Shown here: positions 1-8,563 of the stretch, one piece after another
Layout of the letters: each line of letters begins with the position of its first letter
How positions within the stretch are numbered: the stretch's first letter is position 1
Source of the DNA: Flavobacterium limnosediminis JC2902
Lineage (GTDB): Bacteria; Bacteroidota; Bacteroidia; Flavobacteriales; Flavobacteriaceae
Assembly: GCF_000498535.1 (NCBI RefSeq)
Contig: NZ_AVGG01000003.1
Coordinates: 240,926 to 304,925 of the forward strand
DNA length: 64,000 nt
Direction of reading: 5' to 3'
Notes under the pieces: model-generated
Told to the model about the DNA's origin: nothing
Databases searched by the model: none
Seen by the model: only the letters and a program-made list of their open reading frames with translations
Position numbers and translations under genes: made by a program

Positions 1-3
1 CAG

Positions 4-32
4 AAACCCTTGCAGTGATGTGAGGGTTTTTT
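4..32 (+). terminator. Rho-independent terminator of an upstream gene
   Basis: A 7-bp stem (AAACCCT/AGGGTTT) with a 12-nt loop is followed by a T run. It would end a plus-strand transcript that begins before the window. Confidence 0.55.
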
Positions 33-99
33 GTTTGAGTTTAAATCCAGAACTTTCAGCCTTAAAAACTAAGAGCTTTACCAATTCAAAGTTTTACAT

Positions 100-780
100 T
101 CACCGTAAATTAACCTTAAACTTAGTGGAAATAGCATCATAATCCTCATTAGTTAGTTTTCCTTTTTTCTTTCTCAACGCAATCAATTCATCACTCTTTT
201 CAATGATTTTTGCTACAAATTCACGGGTGTCCTGTGAAAAATTAAACGAAAGTTTTGTCCAGTAAAACCGCAGTATGGGTGATTGCATCCACATCAAATA
301 AGCATTGACCCAAACAGACTGACCCGTTTTGTCATATTTTCCTGTCGTAAGAAAATCTTCCATCGACTGAAAGATTCTGAGAGAATAATAAACTTCCAAC
401 TGTTTTCTTTTGGTCGCATCATATTTCTGAGGAACTTCGTTTCCAAAAGCGGCGTCCTGATTCATGCTGGAATATAGAAAATAACCTTCCGGATAATTTT
501 GAAGCAATTCCTTTTGGGGATCAAGCCAATTGCGTTGTATGTTTTCTATCGTGTTATACGAAGCCCTGTTTTCCTCAATCCTATCATTGGATCTGATCGA
601 CACATAAATATTATAGATTACCAGAAAAAAGGAAAGCGACGCCATGAGACGTAGCGACAATTCGTATTTTTTCTCAACAGGAGCCTCTAGTCTTCGAATT
701 AATTCATACCCAATCACGTAGACTAAAATCAATATGATAGATATTACAAGCACTTCGAAACCGGAATTAGTGGTAATCAT
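100..780 (-). CDS. Hypothetical two-helix membrane protein
   Basis: I do not recognise this 226-residue protein. Two hydrophobic segments are visible, at about residues 8-27 and 44-62, joined by a short charged loop. A soluble, helix-rich C-terminal part of about 160 residues follows, with Lys/Glu-rich stretches near the end. This looks like a membrane-anchored protein with most of its mass on one side of the inner membrane. The gene is transcribed away from the lipoprotein gene at 934 and shares no operon with it. The ATG start at 780 precedes the first helix. No catalytic motif is apparent. Confidence 0.75.
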   Translation of the reverse strand: MITTNSGFEVLVISIILILVYVIGYELIRRLEAPVEKKYELSLRLMASLSFFLVIYNIYVSIRSNDRIEENRASYNTIENIQRNWLDPQKELLQNYPEGYFLYSSMNQDAAFGNEVPQKYDATKRKQLEVYYSLRIFQSMEDFLTTGKYDKTGQSVWVNAYLMWMQSPILRFYWTKLSFNFSQDTREFVAKIIEKSDELIALRKKKGKLTNEDYDAISTKFKVNLR

Positions 781-909
781 TGCGATACAAATTAGAAGTT
801 GCCATACAAGTTACAAATTTATCATGACTTTTTGAAGCGGGAAATTTCAAAAAACCTACAACAGACCCAACTCAGGGATTAATACTTTTTAACACTATAA
901 TTTTTTTCC

Positions 910-917
910 TACTTTTG
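910..917 (+). promoter_or_regulatory. Bacteroidota -7 box (TACTTTTG)
   Basis: This matches the Bacteroidota sigma-A -7 consensus TAnnTTTG and lies 17 nt before the ATG of the lipoprotein gene at 934. No clean -33 TTTG is present at the expected distance. Confidence 0.5.
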
Positions 918-933
918 AAAAAAGTAACAAACG

Positions 934-1482
934 ATGAAAAAAACTATTTTAACACTAACCCTAACCGCAACTCTCCTCTCCTGCAGCATTCAGGGCCTGA
1001 CTAATGATTACAAAAAACTCAGCGATAAAAACAAAGCAAAAGTCGTTTCTCTGGAAAGTTTTGAAAGCACAGATACACTGAATATCTATAGGATAAGCGG
1101 AAAACAACTTAAAGACGAAATGGTCAGACATCCGAAATCTTTAGTTTATGTTTTCACAAACGGCTGTACTTCGGAATTATGCAAACCGATGTATGTCTAT
1201 GAAAATTTCGCCAAAAGAAACGGATACAAATTATTCCTGGTCATGAACGGTTATGCCAACCTAAACGAAACACTAGCTCAAAGGAACGGATTTAGCAGTC
1301 CTCTTTTCGCAATTGACAGTAATTATTACAAAAGCACTTTCAGAGGCACTTATACCCGTTATTTCGAAAATGAATTACAGGGAAAACCCATCGAAACAAA
1401 AAGCGGCGATTATTTAGGCAACCTGTTCTTTTTTAAAGGAAATCAACTGGAAAAAGTACTGAATGATTTGCCCAACGGCTAA
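934..1482 (+). CDS. Lipoprotein with thioredoxin-like core
   Basis: The 182-residue product starts with a lipoprotein signal peptide whose lipobox is LLSC (Cys17), so it should be an outer- or inner-membrane-anchored periplasmic protein. Residues 68-110 read like a thioredoxin-fold strand-helix unit (LVYVFTNGCTSELC, then a helix and a KLFLVMNGY strand). The two cysteines (78 and 83) are four residues apart rather than in a CxxC pair, so a classical redox function is doubtful. The region around residue 105 resembles the 'later residues' of TlpA-like lipoproteins common in Flavobacteriaceae. It has its own promoter and a downstream terminator, so it is probably monocistronic. Function is unknown. 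Confidence 0.8.
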   Translation: MKKTILTLTLTATLLSCSIQGLTNDYKKLSDKNKAKVVSLESFESTDTLNIYRISGKQLKDEMVRHPKSLVYVFTNGCTSELCKPMYVYENFAKRNGYKLFLVMNGYANLNETLAQRNGFSSPLFAIDSNYYKSTFRGTYTRYFENELQGKPIETKSGDYLGNLFFFKGNQLEKVLNDLPNG

Positions 1483-1493
1483 AAACAAAAAAC

Positions 1494-1556
1494 CAATCGT
1501 TGCGAAGTCAACTGTCATCAAACAATGCCATTTAAAGAGCAATGCTGCAACGATTG
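1494..1556. repeat. Inverted repeat with 10-bp perfect stem
   Basis: CAATCGTTGC (1494-1503) pairs with GCAACGATTG (1547-1556) across a 43-nt loop. It lies just after the lipoprotein stop codon and before the bidirectional terminator. The long loop makes it a poor terminator on its own. Confidence 0.5.
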
Positions 1557-1636
1557 TTTATGCAACATGCCTTTGGACGCTGTAAAATAATCTGAGAAAA
1601 ACGCTAGGAGACATGTGCACGAAGACAATAAATAAC

Positions 1637-1664
1637 AAAAAGGATGCGTGACATCATCCTTTTT
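1637..1664. terminator. Bidirectional terminator between lipoprotein gene and lspA
   Basis: AAAAGGATG and CATCCTTTT form a stem with an 8-9 nt loop, with A and T runs on the two sides. It can end both the plus-strand lipoprotein gene and the minus-strand lspA transcript. Confidence 0.75.
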
Positions 1665-1716
1665 ACATATAATGAATTTAATGAAATGTAAACAAAACCT
1701 CTGCGGCGAAAAAAGG

Positions 1717-2310
1717 CTATTTAGCGAACGCTTTCTTATTGAACACGATCAGGATACCCACTCCGGTGGAAATTGCCACATCAGCAATATTAAAAATAGC
1801 ATTGAAGAAAGTAAAGTGGTTTCCTCCCCAGACAGGCAACCAAGAAGGCAGATTTCCTTCCCAGATTGGAAAATAGAACATATCCACCACTTTTCCGTGA
1901 AACCATTTCCCGTAGGGTTGGTCACTGAATAATGTGGCAACTTGTCCGTAACTGTCGTCGAATATTCTTCCGTAAAACACAGAATCGATAATATTTCCAA
2001 TTGCACCGGATAATATCAGTGCCACGGCCACGATCAGAAAGTTGGATGATTGCTTTTTCACCGCATCATACAACCAATAACTGATACCGCCAACAGCCAC
2101 AATTCTGAAGATTGTCAGCATTAGCTTCCCGAAACTGCCCGGAATTTCGGCGCCCCATGCCATTCCGGAATTTTCGATGAAATGGATTCGGAACCAATCA
2201 AAAACATACACTTCTTCATCAAGCCGAAAATTGGTTTTGATGTATATTTTGGAAATCTGGTCGATAACCAGAACTAGAATTACCAGTAAATAGGCTTTTT
2301 TTAACGACAT
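1717..2310 (-). CDS. lspA: Signal peptidase II (prolipoprotein peptidase)
   Basis: This inner-membrane aspartic protease removes signal peptides from diacylated prolipoproteins, many of which are encoded in this window. Four hydrophobic segments are visible. The two catalytic-aspartate motifs are present: GNIIDSVFYG near the middle and NIADVAISTG near the C-terminus. The N-terminal 'DQISK' and 'IHFIENSGMAWG' stretches are also typical. At 197 residues it is longer than proteobacterial LspA (about 160), as is usual in Bacteroidota, because of an extended loop between the aspartate motifs. It follows the DksA-like gene and ileS on the same strand, the usual Flavobacterium order. A terminator lies between lspA and the DksA-like gene, so readthrough or a separate promoter must supply lspA. 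Confidence 0.96.
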   Translation of the reverse strand: MSLKKAYLLVILVLVIDQISKIYIKTNFRLDEEVYVFDWFRIHFIENSGMAWGAEIPGSFGKLMLTIFRIVAVGGISYWLYDAVKKQSSNFLIVAVALILSGAIGNIIDSVFYGRIFDDSYGQVATLFSDQPYGKWFHGKVVDMFYFPIWEGNLPSWLPVWGGNHFTFFNAIFNIADVAISTGVGILIVFNKKAFAK

Positions 2311-2354
2311 TTTGCTAAATTAAGGAACAAAAATAAACTATTTAAACCACATAA

Positions 2355-2377
2355 AAAACGCTCCATAAGGAGCGTTT
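2355..2377 (-). terminator. Terminator after the DksA-like gene
   Basis: AAACGCTCC and GGAGCGTTT flank an ATAA loop. On the minus strand the hairpin is followed by six T, so it should end or attenuate the ileS/DksA-like transcript before lspA. Confidence 0.8.
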
Positions 2378-2396
2378 AGTAAAATTTTTGAAAAGA

Positions 2397-2777
2397 TTAA
2401 CGTTGCAGGTTCTTTGCTTCGATGCTCATGGTTGCATGAGGAACCAGTTTCAATCTCTCTTTATTTATCAATTTACCTGTTACTTTACAGATTCCGTACG
2501 TTTTGTTTTCTATACGAATTAATGCGTTTTTCAGATCACGAATGAATTTTTCCTGACGAATGGCAAGTTGTGAATTGGCTTCTTTGCTCATAGTTTCGCT
2601 ACCTTCTTCAAAAGCTTTAAACGTTGGTGATGTATCATCTGTACCGTTGTTTAAGTCGTTCAGGTAAGCACTTTTTATCAGATCCAAATCTATTTTTGCC
2701 TTTTCCAGTTTCTTCTGAATTAATTCTCTGAATTCCGTTAAATCCGAATCGGAATATCTTATTTGTTCATCCACCAT
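2397..2777 (-). CDS. DksA/TraR-family transcription factor-like protein
   Basis: The 126-residue protein has the DksA/TraR layout: an N-terminal coiled coil (about residues 10-80) and a C-terminal zinc-finger-like region ending in RLKLVPHATMSIEAK. DksA proteins bind the secondary channel of RNA polymerase and change promoter response, often together with ppGpp. Only one of the four zinc-binding cysteines remains (in YGICKVTGKLI). The second position is Val and the C-terminal CxxC is replaced by SIEAK, so zinc is probably not bound, as in the cysteine-poor DksA2-like variants. This form is common in Bacteroidota. It starts 7 bp after the ileS stop and is probably co-transcribed with it. Confidence 0.9.
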   Translation of the reverse strand: MVDEQIRYSDSDLTEFRELIQKKLEKAKIDLDLIKSAYLNDLNNGTDDTSPTFKAFEEGSETMSKEANSQLAIRQEKFIRDLKNALIRIENKTYGICKVTGKLINKERLKLVPHATMSIEAKNLQR

Positions 2778-2784
2778 AATTTCC

Positions 2785-5700
2785 TTATTTTGAAATTAAT
2801 ATTCTAGTTTTTAGTTCATCAAACTCAATCTCCGTACCATTTTCGATACGATCCTCAAAAACAAGTTCTTCTGTTAACGTTTCAGATTTTATGTATGCTT
2901 CGTTATCTTTTACGGCTTCTTGTATAATCCCGTCTCTTTGCATCGTCACTTTAATCTTGTCCGTAACTTCGAAACCTGAGTCTTTACGGATGTTTTGGAT
3001 TCGGTTAACTAACTCTCTGGCGATACCTTCTTTCCGTAATGCATCAGAAATCGTTATGTCTAACGCTACGGTAATACCACCCGAATTAGCCACTAACCAA
3101 CCCTCAATATCCTGTGAAGAAATCTCCACTTCTTCAGATGTTAAGTTAACACTATTTCCTGAGATAACAATGCTTATAACGCCATCTCTTTCCAATTTTG
3201 CAATATTTTCCTGATTTAAATTCTGTATCTCTTTAGAAATCAAACCCATATCCTTACCAAAACGAGGTCCTAATGCTTTAAAATTAGGCTTGATTTGTTT
3301 CACTAAGATACCCGAAGCATCATCCAATAACTCAATTTCTTTTACGTTTACTTCTGCCTTAATCAGGTCGGAAACCGCTTCGATTTCTTCACGCTGTTTC
3401 GCGTCAAGTACAGGAATCATAACCTTTTGCAGCGGTTGGCGCACTTTTATCATCTCTTTCTTACGAAGGGATAAAACCAGTGATGAAACCGTTTGTGCTT
3501 TCTGCATTTTGCTTTCCAGCGATTTATCAACAAAGTTTTCAACGTATTTCGGGAACTCGGCCAAATGTACACTTTCGAATTTTTCTCCATGTGTAGCCTG
3601 CGTTAAATCTCTGTAAAGTTTATCCATAAAGAACGGCGCAATTGGCGCTCCAAGTCGGGAAACAGTAACTAAACACGTATACAACGTCTGATACGCTGCG
3701 ATCTTGTCCTGTGCATATTCTCCTTTCCAGAAACGACGACGACACAAACGCACGTACCAGTTACTCAGGTTCTCCTGAACAAAATCAGAGATGGCACGAG
3801 CAGCTTTGGTTGGTTCGTAATCGGCGTAAAAACTGTCAACATCCTTAATTAGTGTGTTCAATTCCGACAAAATCCAACGGTCTATTTCCGGTCTTTCGTT
3901 TAAAGGAATTTCCGCTTCCGCGTATTTAAATCCGTCGATGTTCGCATATAACGCGAAGAACGAATACGTATTGTATAATGTACCGAAGAATTTTCTTCTT
4001 ACTTCAGCCACTCCTTCAATATCAAATTTCAGGTTGTCCCACGGATTTGCATTGGCAATCATGTACCAACGCGTCGCATCCGGACCGTATTCTGCTAAAG
4101 TCGTAAACGGATCTACTGCATTTCCAAGGCGTTTGGACATTTTTTGCCCGTTTTTATCCAAAACCAATCCATTGGAAACTACGTTTTTATAGGCCACTTT
4201 ATCAAAAACCAACGTTCCGATAGCGTGCAACGTATAAAACCAACCTCTCGTCTGATCTACTCCTTCCGCTATAAAATCAGCAGGAAAGGACTTGTTTTCA
4301 TCGATTAATTCATTGTTTTCGAATGGATAATGCCATTGCGCATAGGGCATCGATCCCGAGTCAAACCAAACATCAATCAGGTCGCTTTCGCGTTTCATCG
4401 GTTTTCCGGATGGCGAAACCAAAATAATAGTATCGACTACATTCTTATGCAAATCCACCAAATCGTAGTTTTCCTCACTCATGTTTCCGATTTCAAACCC
4501 TTTGAAAGGATTCTCGGAAGTCAAGCCGGCCTGGATCGCTTTTTCAATTTCGTTATACAATTCTTCCACCGAACCGATCAGTATCTCCTCGGTTCCGTCT
4601 TCAGTTCTCCAGATTGGCAACGGGATTCCCCAGTATCTTGAACGCGACAGGTTCCAGTCATTCGCGTTTTTCAACCAGTTTCCGAAACGACCTTCTCCCG
4701 TAGCTTTCGGCTTCCAGTTGATGGTTTCGTTCAGGTCGAACATGCGGTCTTTCACCTCAGTCACCTTGATAAACCACGAATCTAACGGATAGTACAAAAT
4801 TGGCTTGTCGGTTCTCCAGCAATGTGGATAACTGTGCACATATTTTTCAACCTTAAAGGCTTTATTTTCTTCTTTTAAACGGATGGCGATTTCCACGTCT
4901 ACAGATTTCTCTGGCGCTTCACCCTCGTTATAATATTCGTTTTTAACATATTTACCACCCAATTCAGCCATCTGACTTACAAATCTTCCTTGCAAATCCA
5001 CCAACGGTACCGGGTTTCCGTTTTCGTCCAACACTAACATTGGCGGCACTTCCGGAGAGGCTTCTTTAGCCACTTTCGCATCATCGGCACCGAAAGTCGG
5101 CGCGGTGTGCACAATTCCGGTTCCGTCTTCCGTGGTAACGAAATCACCGGAAATTATTCTGAATGCATTTTCCGGATTTTGATATGGCAACGTATACGGC
5201 AACAATTGTTCGTATTGGATTCCCACCAAATCAGACCCTTTACATTCGGCTAATATTTCAAAAGGGATTTTTTTATCGCCTTCCTTGAAATTCTCAAAAT
5301 CAGATGCTTCACTGGTTTCGAAATAGTTTTTCGACAACTGTTTGCCAACAAGATTTTTCGCCAAGATAATGTTTATCGGCTGGAACGTGTATTGATTAAA
5401 GGTTTTCACCAACACATACTCGATTTTTGGCCCAACGGTTAACGCAGTATTACTCGGCAACGTCCAAGGGGTGGTCGTCCAGGCTAAGAAGTGGATTTCA
5501 TCCAACTCCAATCTTTCAAATTTATACTGTTTTAAATTATTGTGAGTGATGTAATCGTAAAACTTAGCGAAGGTCAGTTTTCGTTGGTTATCCAGAACTT
5601 TGAACTGTGCCACAATAGTCGTATCGGTCACATCGCGGTACGAACCCGGCTGGTTTACTTCGTGCGAAGACAATCCAGTCCCCGCTTTTGGCGAATACGG

Positions 5701-6243
5701 CTGGATCGTATAGCCTTTATATAACAAATCTTTATTGTAAATCTGTTTCAGCAACCACCAAACCGATTCCATGTATTTGGATTTGTAGGTCACATACGGA
5801 TCTTCCATATCTACCCAATAGCCCATTTTTTCGGTCAGGTCGTTCCATACGTCAGTATACCGCATAACGGTTTTTTTACACGCTTCGTTGTATTCGGCAA
5901 TGGAAATGGTTTTTCCGATATCTTCCTTGGTGATGCCCAATTCTTTTTCGGTACCCAATTCCACCGGTAATCCATGTGTATCCCAACCCGCTTTACGCTT
6001 TACCTGGAATCCTTTTTGAGTTTTATAACGACAGAAAATATCCTTAATCGCACGCGCCATCACGTGGTGAATACCCGGCAATCCGTTAGCTGAAGGCGGA
6101 CCTTCAAAAAACACATACGGGGTTGCTCCTTCGCGGGAAGTTACACTTTGCTCAAAGATGTTATTCTTTTTCCAGAAATCAAGCACTTCAGAGGCCACGG
6201 TTGGCAAATCAAGTCCTTTGTATTCAGTGAATTTCGTACTCAT
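2785..6243 (-). CDS. ileS: Isoleucyl-tRNA synthetase, eukaryote-like type
   Basis: This class I synthetase charges tRNA-Ile with isoleucine in the cytoplasm. At 1152 residues it has the long, eukaryote-like (type 2) layout: a Rossmann core, a CP1 editing domain (about 190-400, with the GTGIVHTAPTFGADD motif), the signature KMSKR at residues 701-705, and a long C-terminal region without an obvious zinc-binding cysteine cluster. The first signature motif reads GIHH at residues 57-60 instead of the canonical HIGH. Type 2 enzymes are known for low sensitivity to mupirocin, and the swapped GxHH form has been linked to very strong resistance. It begins the ileS/DksA-like/lspA group. Confidence 0.98.
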   Translation of the reverse strand: MSTKFTEYKGLDLPTVASEVLDFWKKNNIFEQSVTSREGATPYVFFEGPPSANGLPGIHHVMARAIKDIFCRYKTQKGFQVKRKAGWDTHGLPVELGTEKELGITKEDIGKTISIAEYNEACKKTVMRYTDVWNDLTEKMGYWVDMEDPYVTYKSKYMESVWWLLKQIYNKDLLYKGYTIQPYSPKAGTGLSSHEVNQPGSYRDVTDTTIVAQFKVLDNQRKLTFAKFYDYITHNNLKQYKFERLELDEIHFLAWTTTPWTLPSNTALTVGPKIEYVLVKTFNQYTFQPINIILAKNLVGKQLSKNYFETSEASDFENFKEGDKKIPFEILAECKGSDLVGIQYEQLLPYTLPYQNPENAFRIISGDFVTTEDGTGIVHTAPTFGADDAKVAKEASPEVPPMLVLDENGNPVPLVDLQGRFVSQMAELGGKYVKNEYYNEGEAPEKSVDVEIAIRLKEENKAFKVEKYVHSYPHCWRTDKPILYYPLDSWFIKVTEVKDRMFDLNETINWKPKATGEGRFGNWLKNANDWNLSRSRYWGIPLPIWRTEDGTEEILIGSVEELYNEIEKAIQAGLTSENPFKGFEIGNMSEENYDLVDLHKNVVDTIILVSPSGKPMKRESDLIDVWFDSGSMPYAQWHYPFENNELIDENKSFPADFIAEGVDQTRGWFYTLHAIGTLVFDKVAYKNVVSNGLVLDKNGQKMSKRLGNAVDPFTTLAEYGPDATRWYMIANANPWDNLKFDIEGVAEVRRKFFGTLYNTYSFFALYANIDGFKYAEAEIPLNERPEIDRWILSELNTLIKDVDSFYADYEPTKAARAISDFVQENLSNWYVRLCRRRFWKGEYAQDKIAAYQTLYTCLVTVSRLGAPIAPFFMDKLYRDLTQATHGEKFESVHLAEFPKYVENFVDKSLESKMQKAQTVSSLVLSLRKKEMIKVRQPLQKVMIPVLDAKQREEIEAVSDLIKAEVNVKEIELLDDASGILVKQIKPNFKALGPRFGKDMGLISKEIQNLNQENIAKLERDGVISIVISGNSVNLTSEEVEISSQDIEGWLVANSGGITVALDITISDALRKEGIARELVNRIQNIRKDSGFEVTDKIKVTMQRDGIIQEAVKDNEAYIKSETLTEELVFEDRIENGTEIEFDELKTRILISK

Positions 6244-6649
6244 TTTGTCGTTTTCTTAAATCAATGCGCGAAAGTACTAATTTTTGAATAATTCTGCGTT
6301 AATACTATGACAAAATACAAGCCTAACTGATGATTTTTGTGTGAGTTAAGAGAAAAATCCTTAAGCCCTTCTATCAGTTTCAAATTTTCAAACCAATCAG
6401 AACCACAATATCCCAAAACAGCTTTACCAAAGAGCATTCGGTTGAAACACAAAAAACCGACTGAGAAACAGCATCCGACCAAAAAACACATAATTAAGAG
6501 TTTCAATGTTTTTTTTGAGAGGACTATCCCAAAAACAAGACACCGATTTTACGGACTCTTCATGAATAAACATAAAAAAATCAATAAAATCGGTGTTCTT
6601 AAGATATTCTGCCCAAAACCCTATTCAGGCAGCAGAACTGAAATTCGAT
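6244..6649. other. Non-coding spacer with a 12-bp inverted repeat
   Basis: I see no credible gene in this 406-bp stretch. The short open frames on both strands lack codon character and family resemblance. It holds a dyad, ACACCGATTTTA (6540-6551) with TAAAATCGGTGT (6585-6596), around a 33-nt A-rich loop. This could be a transcript end or a decayed element. The proximal part should contain the ileS promoter on the minus strand, which I could not pin down. Confidence 0.5.
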
Positions 6650-8311
6650 TTATTTTACAACCAGTTTTTTGGAAACGCTGAAACCATTCGCATCAGAAAC
6701 ATTCACCAGATACATTCCTTTGCTTAATTCCTCAACAGAAATTGGCTGATTGACTACAGGAGCCTGAATTTCCTTCACCAATCTGCCGTTTACGTCCAAT
6801 ATTTTCACGTTGGTCACTACTGTCGATTGGTCATTTGTGGAAAGCTTGAACGTTGTAGTAGCCGGATTAGGCACCAACTGCAAGGCCTGAGCCAGACGAA
6901 AATCGGAATTACCCAATACGGTTCCAGTATATTGCACCTTGATGATAATGCCCGGATTTGAAATGGATATAGAATTATTGTTTGACGGTCCTGAAGTGGA
7001 ACCACTACTATCCGTAATAATATAGAATGTTATTCCGTCAGGCGCTGCCACGATATCACGGTAGCGGTTTTGTGTATACCACAACTCTTCGAAATCGTCA
7101 TTGGTTCCGTCCGGTTCCGGGTTTGCGATCGGCATGACAGATTCACCATCGGCACTTAATGTCGCTCTGTAAATCCTCCCTCTTTTTAGGGTGGTACTCA
7201 AGACAGATGTTCCCCAACCCGGGATTAAATTGTATTCATAAAGACGCATTCCGGAAGGCCCCACGGTTGGCCAGCAGACAAAACCACATCCGGCCTGGAA
7301 ATTGTAACTATTATCCACTGTACCCCAGGTTGCTATAGGATTTTTGTAATTTACCGGCGCCGCCCAGCTCGACTCTAAAGCAGGAGTAACTGTTGCCGGA
7401 CAATTGTGATCGGAAAAATTACCCGAATTGCACGGTGAAGCAGTTGACCAATTACAGTATGTGTAAGCCATATTATCGTTATAACCTGCAATATGTGGCC
7501 ATCCGTAATTTTTTCCGCTCTCAATGGTATTCAATTCGTCATCTGATTTTGGCCCGTGCTCGGAAGCGTATAATTTTCCGTTAGAACCAAACACCAACCC
7601 CTGTGCATTACGATGACCGTAAGAATATACGTGACTTACCACTCCGCTCAGCGTAGGGTTGTCAGCAGGTACGGAACCATCTAAATTGATACGAAGGATT
7701 TTCCCCTGATAAGCACTGTAATCCGTGGGCGATACCGGAAGAACCTGTGCCTTAATTGAGGTACACGCATTTCCGAACTGATTATTCCCCTGATCGCCAA
7801 TCGAATAATACAACTTCAGATCGGGACCGATCACGAGTCGACCCGAATTATGATCATTACTCGCCGGAAGCCCCTGCAAGAGCGTCATTTCACTTCCCAG
7901 AACTCCGTTATTCCCCGTTATCGAATAAGTAAATCTTGAAATCCTCAGTTTTCGCCCGCTGCTATTGTAAGTATATGCCACATAAACATAATCATTGCCC
8001 GTTCCCTGTCCCAACTGAGGGTGCAAAGCCATCCCCATCAGTCCGTCCTGCCCGGCAGTTGAGTAAACAGCCGTTATATCCACTAACAAATCCTGCGCAC
8101 CGGAGGACGCATTAAATCGGGATATCTCGCCGTTGGCACGCTCCGTAATCCAGAGATAGCCATCCGGGCCGTAAAGAAGCGTATAGGGATTATCAAGCAA
8201 ACTATTTGATCCGATTTGACTGACAGCCCAATTGTCCGTAGGGTTAGGATCTGTGAGTTGTGCGAAAGAAACATTTCCAACCAACAATAAAAAAAGTAGC
8301 TTTTTGATCAT
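6650..8311 (-). CDS. Secreted PQQ-type sugar dehydrogenase with T9SS sorting domain
   Basis: The 553-residue protein has a Sec signal peptide (residues 1-17, ending SFAQ). It then has a six-bladed beta-propeller of the glucose/sorbosone dehydrogenase (GSDH/YliI) family over about residues 25-460. Typical motifs are visible, including the start-of-propeller phrase 'PYTLLYGPDGYLWITER', DHNSGRLVIGPD and YGHRNAQGL. Family members oxidise aldoses with pyrroloquinoline quinone, but the substrate here is unknown and some homologues have no proven activity. Residues about 475-553 form a type A T9SS C-terminal domain (PNPATTTFKL ... KLVVK), so the mature protein should be exported across the outer membrane and attached or released. 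It has no operon partner; recO lies 250 bp upstream on the same strand. Confidence 0.9.
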   Translation of the reverse strand: MIKKLLFLLLVGNVSFAQLTDPNPTDNWAVSQIGSNSLLDNPYTLLYGPDGYLWITERANGEISRFNASSGAQDLLVDITAVYSTAGQDGLMGMALHPQLGQGTGNDYVYVAYTYNSSGRKLRISRFTYSITGNNGVLGSEMTLLQGLPASNDHNSGRLVIGPDLKLYYSIGDQGNNQFGNACTSIKAQVLPVSPTDYSAYQGKILRINLDGSVPADNPTLSGVVSHVYSYGHRNAQGLVFGSNGKLYASEHGPKSDDELNTIESGKNYGWPHIAGYNDNMAYTYCNWSTASPCNSGNFSDHNCPATVTPALESSWAAPVNYKNPIATWGTVDNSYNFQAGCGFVCWPTVGPSGMRLYEYNLIPGWGTSVLSTTLKRGRIYRATLSADGESVMPIANPEPDGTNDDFEELWYTQNRYRDIVAAPDGITFYIITDSSGSTSGPSNNNSISISNPGIIIKVQYTGTVLGNSDFRLAQALQLVPNPATTTFKLSTNDQSTVVTNVKILDVNGRLVKEIQAPVVNQPISVEELSKGMYLVNVSDANGFSVSKKLVVK

Positions 8312-8563
8312 AATTATTCTGTTTTGGTTATACGATGAGAAAAGAAACTCCGGTTTATGAAGAACGTTCTTTAATTTAATACAATCCTTTTAATCATTTA
8401 GACAGGCTTCACTTCTGTTTCACAACCAGGGCCAAACAAAATTCTTTGAAGCATTTAAAACAAGAACAAATCAAATATAGCAAAAAATTCTTTCAAAATT
8501 ATAAAACTTTGACGCCTTTCAAGATAAACACAAAAACATAAAAAATCGTTTGTTTCCAATGAT

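Noticed and set aside
1648..1932. A plus-strand frame antisense to lspA
   Set aside because: It overlaps the well-supported lspA gene and its terminator, with no coding features.
6515..6540. An insertion-sequence end (GGACTATCCCAAAAAC-like words)
   Set aside because: No transposase, matching second end or target duplication is nearby, so the similarity is too weak.
6261..6681. Two short frames, one per strand, in the spacer between ileS and the sugar dehydrogenase
   Set aside because: They overlap each other or the neighbouring gene, are Lys/Phe-biased, and lack homology signals.
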